Notes under the pieces: model-generated | What the model was told of the DNA's origin: nothing | Seen by the model: the letters and a program-made list of their open reading frames with translations, nothing else | Database searches by the model: none | Made by a program: the position numbers and the translations under genes | In this document: positions 13,483 to 16,562 of the stretch, one piece after another | Position numbering within the stretch: position 1 is the first letter of the stretch | Layout: each line of letters begins with the position of its first letter | DNA from: DASSBG01 sp965651365 | Lineage (GTDB): Bacteria > Pseudomonadota > Gammaproteobacteria > Xanthomonadales > Rhodanobacteraceae | Assembly (NCBI GenBank): GCA_965651365.1 | Contig: CBFGSA010000065.1 | Coordinates: 1 to 16,562 of the forward strand | Direction: 5' to 3' | DNA length: 16,562 nt

Positions 13483-14010
13483 CTACTCCACCACCGCCTC
13501 GTAGTCACGCGAGGAATTGGCCAGCGCCACCTCGCAGGCTTCCTCCACCAGCGGCACGAACTGGCGCAAGGCGCGCTCGTAGACATCCTGCTTGAAGTCG
13601 ACCACATGCCGCGCCGGATACCAGAAATCGACCCAGCGCCAGCCGTCGAACTCCGGCTTGGCGCTGGCATCCAGGCGCAGATGCCGCTCCTCACCCAGAA
13701 AGCGCAGCAGGAACCACACCTGCTTCTGGCCGATGCAGCGTGGCTTCTGGTTGCGCCGCACATAGCGGTGCGGCAGCCGGTACTTCAGCCAGCCCAGGGT
13801 CGAGCCCAGCACATCCACATGCCGCGCCTTGAGGCCGGTTTCCTCTTCCAGCTCGCGGTACATCGCCTCCAGCGGTGTCTCGTCCGAGCCGATGCCGCCT
13901 TGCGGAAACTGCCAGCCATCGCGGCGCACCCGCCTCGCCCAGAACACACGCCCGTCATCACGCAGCAGAACAATGCCCACATTCGGGCGAAACCCATCAG
14001 TGTCAATCAT
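13483..14010 (-). CDS. rppH: RNA pyrophosphohydrolase
   Basis: Removes pyrophosphate from 5'-triphosphate mRNA and so triggers RNase E decay. The 175-residue product starts MIDTDGFRPNVGIVLL, as in E. coli RppH. It has a full Nudix box from G38 to L60 (G-x5-E-x7-RE-L-x-EE-x-G-L), the substrate-side WQFPQGGI, LGWLKYRLP, CIGQKQVWFLL, and PEFDGWRWVDFWYP. ATG at 14019 (MADMID...) is a possible alternative start. The frame is open to 14334, but that extension includes relic sequence and does not resemble RppH. No clear ribosome binding site is seen before either ATG. The stop is followed by a 67-base gap and the heptamer repeat. Confidence 0.95.
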   Translation of the reverse strand: MIDTDGFRPNVGIVLLRDDGRVFWARRVRRDGWQFPQGGIGSDETPLEAMYRELEEETGLKARHVDVLGSTLGWLKYRLPHRYVRRNQKPRCIGQKQVWFLLRFLGEERHLRLDASAKPEFDGWRWVDFWYPARHVVDFKQDVYERALRQFVPLVEEACEVALANSSRDYEAVVE

Positions 14011-14193
14011 GTCGGCCATGGCGCCGCACTCAAAAACTTCGCTGGCCCGATTCAAGCACATGCACCCGAACCCGGCAAGCCGTACAGACAAGAGCGCTGT
14101 TGTTAAGGCATGCGACAAGTACGTCTGCGCATCTTCAATCCGCATTGCGCGCCATGGCGGCGTCTCGGCAATTTCGCGACGGACATTCATGAA
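14011..14193. other. Non-coding stretch upstream of rppH
   Basis: This part of the gap between rppH and hicB holds no gene I can support. It must contain the rppH promoter, but I see no convincing pair of boxes. The minus-strand frame continuous with rppH remains open through it, but the translation has no recognised motif. Confidence 0.5.
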
Positions 14194-14275
14194 TAAATAG
14201 TCCGGCCTGGTGGCAGTCAGGGAGCAGGTGCCGACGCCGAGCAGGTTCACACTGGCGACACCACTGCCGACCGGC
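14194..14275 (-). pseudogene. Frameshifted fragment of an Ig-like repeat
   Basis: Translated on the minus strand this reads VGSGVASVNLLGVGTCSLTA, close to the repeated GATVNIVSAGTCTLT and SGPYSVTLNTTGTCTLTA segments of the surface protein at 14888-16562. At DNA level the plus strand shares GGCCTGG, GTCAG and GCAGGTGCCG blocks in the same order as the repeats near 15300 and 15570. After LTA, one missing base shifts CAGGCCGG (Gln-Ala-Gly in the intact repeats) out of frame. Only about one third of a repeat unit is left. It is same-strand with the intact gene but separated from it by hicB on the other strand. Confidence 0.55.
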
Positions 14276-14375
14276 AGCAGATCCAGCGCTGCAGCCCAAG
14301 CCAGGAGCGCCCCGCGCTGTCCGTCCTGCTGCATCTGGTGCAGACCTGTTCGGTGTCACGCGTGTGTTCCATTGA

Positions 14376-14456
14376 CCACACCCTGGCCCGAACACCGACA
14401 AGGGAGCCGTGGTCAGCATCCGCAAATGGCTCGATTCCAATGGCGTGACTCCATGA
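14376..14456 (+). pseudogene. Probable hicA relic (C-terminal end only)
   Basis: Immediately after an in-frame TGA (14373-14375) the sequence encodes PHPGPNTDKGAVVSIRKWL, followed by eight residues and TGA. The pattern PHPG-x4-KG-x3-SI matches the C-terminal end of HicA mRNA-interferase toxins (PHPGKDLPKGTLRSI type). Its stop overlaps the hicB ATG (ATGA, 14453-14456), the usual hicA-hicB junction. The double-stranded-RNA-binding core with the catalytic His and the N-terminus cannot be found upstream. A frameshift just before PHPG is possible, since the neighbouring frame reads SRVCSI. Confidence 0.5.
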
Positions 14457-14785
14457 ACAATGTACTTGCCATCAATGGTCGCAAGGCCGTCATCCAGTTT
14501 GATCCCGACATCGGCTTGTTCCGCGGAGAGTTCACGGGCCTGTCCGATGGTGCTGACTTTCATGCCGCCGATGTCGAGGGCCTGAAACGCGAATGCGCGA
14601 TTTCACTGCGTGTTTACCTGGATGATTGCAAGGCGAAGGGCCGCAAATCTTCTGCCCACGCCTCAGGCACCTTCACCCTGCGCCTGCCGCCGGAGGATCA
14701 CGCGGCGGCGAAACTGGCCGCCAAGGCCGCCGGCGCCAGCCTCAACGAATGCGCGACGATCGTGCGCGAGGCAACCCGGCAATGA
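14453..14785 (+). CDS. hicB: HicB-family antitoxin
   Basis: 110 residues with the HicB layout. The N-terminal half is a degenerate RNase H-like fold (MNNVLAINGRKAVIQFDPDIGLFRGEFTGLSDGADFHAADVEGLKRECAISLRVYLDDCKAKGRK). After a short linker (SSAHASG) comes a ribbon-helix-helix DNA-binding end (TFTLRLPPEDHAAAKLAAKAAGASLNECATIVREA). HicB normally neutralises HicA, a toxin that cleaves mRNA, and represses its own operon. Here only a relic of hicA precedes it, so this copy is probably an orphan regulator or antidote. The frame is intact. No ribosome binding site precedes the ATG, as expected if translation was once coupled to hicA. An upstream in-frame extension to 14210 is not HicB-like. Confidence 0.88.
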   Translation: MNNVLAINGRKAVIQFDPDIGLFRGEFTGLSDGADFHAADVEGLKRECAISLRVYLDDCKAKGRKSSAHASGTFTLRLPPEDHAAAKLAAKAAGASLNECATIVREATRQ

Positions 14786-14887
14786 ACGGCCGCCACGCAG
14801 CGCTTGGGCCAACCTGATCGACCGCAACGCGCGGTTGCCACGCGGTTTGCGGCAAGCAACGCATGAGACTTGCCTCCCAGTCAGCTA

Positions 14888-16562
14888 TCAGCCACGGACG
14901 CGGCGGATCGCGGTGGCGCTGCCGATCAGCAGCAGGCCGAGCAGCAGCAACGCCCAGCGGCCCAGCGTGGGTACCGGCACGTACACAGCTGCGGCTCCCG
15001 TCAGATTGAAACTGATGAGTACATCAGGTGCCGCATGGTAGTTGCCGTCGCCGGCCTGGCTGGCGGTGAGGGTGCAGGTGCCCGTCGTGTTCAGCGTCAC
15101 GCTGTACGGACCGCTGCCAGACATGCTGCACACGCTCGGCGTGTTTGATACCAGTGTCACCGGCAGGTCGCTGCTGGCGCTCGGGTTCACGTTCAATGGC
15201 GCATGCGGCAGGCTCACGTTGCCGGGCGAGGTCAGCGTGATCGTCTGATCGGCCTTGGCGATCGGCACGGCCAGCGTGACCTGTGGCGCGGCGGCGTAAT
15301 TGCCGTCGCCGGCCTGATCGGCGGTCAGGGTGCAGGTGCCGGCGGCAACGATGCTCACCATCGCGCCGCTGACCGTGCACACGCCCGGGCTGGTCGAGGC
15401 AAAGATGATCGGTGCGGTTGAACCGCTGCCAGTCGCCGACAGCATGAACGTGCCGCCGGGGCTGAAAGTCAGGTTGGGCGGTGTGGCCGCGAAATTGGTG
15501 ATCGTGCCCGTCGCTGGCCCAATCGCCACGTTGAAGTTGGTGGCCGGTGCGGCGGCGTAGTTGGTATTGCCGGCCTGGTTGGTGGTCAGCGTGCAGGTGC
15601 CGGCGGAAACAATGTTCACCGTGGCGCCGTTGCTGCCGCCAGTGGTGCAAGTGCCCGGCGTGGTGCTGGCAAAGCTCACCGGATTGCCGGAGGCGCCGCC
15701 GGTCGCGCTGGCCGTGAAGCTGCCGCCGACGCTGTAGGTCACGCTGGTCGGCGCGAAGTTGGTGATGGCCTGCGCGGCCTGATTCACCTGTTGCGTCAAC
15801 GCGGCCGAGGTGGCGCTGGCGTTGTTGGCGTCGCCGGGGTAGAACGCGCTGATGGCGTGGCTACCGGCGACCAGCGTCGCACTGGCGCATTGCAGCGGAG
15901 GGGTAGCATTGGCCGCCACCGTGCACAACACACTGCCGCCGGTGCAGGTGGCATCGGTGGTGGTGGCGTCGATACACACGCTGATGTTGCCGGTCGGTGA
16001 CGAAGCGCCGCTCAGGCTGGCGGTGAAGGTGACGTTCTGGCCGTAGCTGCTCGGGTTGAGGTTGCTGCTGACGCCAAGCATGGGGGTCGCTAGGCCGATC
16101 CGGATCAGGCGCAACTGCTGTGGTGCATTGGCGGTGGTGCCGTCGGCACCGTCGTTGCCGCCGACACGCGAGGCACGCACGCCACACAGGGACCCGCCCG
16201 CACCGATAATGCTCAGCGTATTGCCGCTGACCGAACAGGTGCCGGGCGTCCAGGTGTCGAAGCTGACCGGCACCGAACCTGCGCCCGTCGCCGTGGCGCT
16301 CAAGGCAATGCTGCCGCCGGCAGCCGCCGTGATCGGCGGCGCAAAAGCCAGCGACTGGCCGACAAGAATGGCGACCGGGGCATTCTGGTTGGTGGTGGTG
16401 TTGTTGCCCAGTTGGCCGTTGCCGTTGTAGCCCCAGCACTCGACCGTGCCCGCCGTAGCCAGCGCACAGGTGTGATATGCGCCTGCCGTGATCGCCTGCA
16501 CAGCGCCGGTCAGGCCGCTCACGTCCACCGGCATGAGGCGATTCGTGGTGCTGCCGTCGCCG
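14888..16562 (-). CDS. Surface protein with RCC1 and Ig-like repeats and IPTL-CTERM-like tail (5' end outside window)
   Basis: The frame is open to the window edge on the minus strand, so the 558 residues seen are the C-terminal part of a larger exported protein. Order: an RCC1-type repeat (MPVDVSGLTGAVQAITAGAYHTCAL, then VECWGYNGNGQLGN); a linker; an Ig-like unit of the Big_3_5 kind (SSYGQNVTFTASLSG...GSHAISAFYPGDANNASATS); and three related Ig-like units of roughly 87 residues with the signature GTCTLTxxQAGxxNYxAAP. The tail is VYVPVPTLGRWALLLLGLLLIGSATAIRRVRG: a VPTLxxW motif, a hydrophobic helix and Arg residues, as in IPTL-CTERM sorting signals. Likely anchored at the surface. Repeat DNA is conserved, for example the same 17 bases at 15042-15058 and 15300-15316. 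No exosortase gene is in the window. Confidence 0.85.
   Translation of the reverse strand, partial: GDGSTTNRLMPVDVSGLTGAVQAITAGAYHTCALATAGTVECWGYNGNGQLGNNTTTNQNAPVAILVGQSLAFAPPITAAAGGSIALSATATGAGSVPVSFDTWTPGTCSVSGNTLSIIGAGGSLCGVRASRVGGNDGADGTTANAPQQLRLIRIGLATPMLGVSSNLNPSSYGQNVTFTASLSGASSPTGNISVCIDATTTDATCTGGSVLCTVAANATPPLQCASATLVAGSHAISAFYPGDANNASATSAALTQQVNQAAQAITNFAPTSVTYSVGGSFTASATGGASGNPVSFASTTPGTCTTGGSNGATVNIVSAGTCTLTTNQAGNTNYAAAPATNFNVAIGPATGTITNFAATPPNLTFSPGGTFMLSATGSGSTAPIIFASTSPGVCTVSGAMVSIVAAGTCTLTADQAGDGNYAAAPQVTLAVPIAKADQTITLTSPGNVSLPHAPLNVNPSASSDLPVTLVSNTPSVCSMSGSGPYSVTLNTTGTCTLTASQAGDGNYHAAPDVLISFNLTGAAAVYVPVPTLGRWALLLLGLLLIGSATAIRRVRG

Noticed and set aside
14020..14334. Long in-frame extension upstream of rppH
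   Set aside because: RppH proteins begin MIDxDGxRPN. The extension holds a repeat relic and no recognised domain.
14888..16562. Tandem repeats as a CRISPR array
   Set aside because: The repeats are long, coding, imperfect and in one open frame. They encode Ig-like domains.

Overview
The window is GC-rich chromosomal DNA from a gammaproteobacterium, most likely of the Xanthomonadales (Lysobacterales) or a close relative. The evidence is gene content and order: a divergent pyrE / ExoIII-Crc-type pair, the DUF6776-bactofilin-erpA block, HemJ, a CRP/Clp-type operator, a bfr-bfd pair, and surface proteins with IPTL-CTERM-like tails. No tRNA, rRNA, CRISPR array, insertion sequence or phage gene was seen. 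Nearly all space is coding.

Layout. 1-1068 (+) is the C-terminal three quarters of AlgC-type phosphomannomutase/phosphoglucomutase; the window opens just after the phosphoserine loop. It converges on a secreted DUF4124 coiled-coil protein (-) that has a long, highly structured leader. Then pyrE (-) is divergent from an ExoIII/Crc-family nuclease (+), whose stop overlaps the start of an AmpG-like permease. A ribbon-helix-helix-like small protein and a lipoprotein phosphatase-like protein follow (+). From 9806 down to 5767 on the minus strand runs an apparent operon: DUF6776, bactofilin, a CTERM beta-helix surface protein, erpA, nudC. The CTERM gene appears to have been inserted into an otherwise widespread bactofilin-erpA arrangement and overlaps both neighbours.

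From 9871 (+) come hemJ and then a 664-residue receiver-GGDEF-EAL protein in which every catalytic centre looks dead. Its promoter carries a perfect CRP/Clp palindrome over the -35 box. A convergent gap with three hairpins sharing one 9-base core separates it from bacterioferritin and its ferredoxin partner Bfd (both -), each with a Fur-box-like site. rppH (-) follows, then a stretch of gene debris (14011-14456) with a frameshifted Ig-like fragment and a hicA relic. An intact hicB (+) comes next, and finally the 3' part of a large RCC1/Ig-like surface protein (-) that runs off the window end.

Functional themes are cell-envelope sugar and peptidoglycan metabolism (AlgC, AmpG, bactofilin), nucleotide and cofactor housekeeping (PyrE, NudC, RppH, ExoIII), Fe-S, haem and iron storage (ErpA, HemJ, Bfr, Bfd), and second-messenger sensing. 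The most unusual items are the switch-like leader upstream of the DUF4124 gene, the CTERM gene inside the erpA operon, the Clp-site/dead-EAL pair, the tandem hairpins after it, and the relic zone beside hicB. All comparisons with families are from memory of motifs; nothing was searched.
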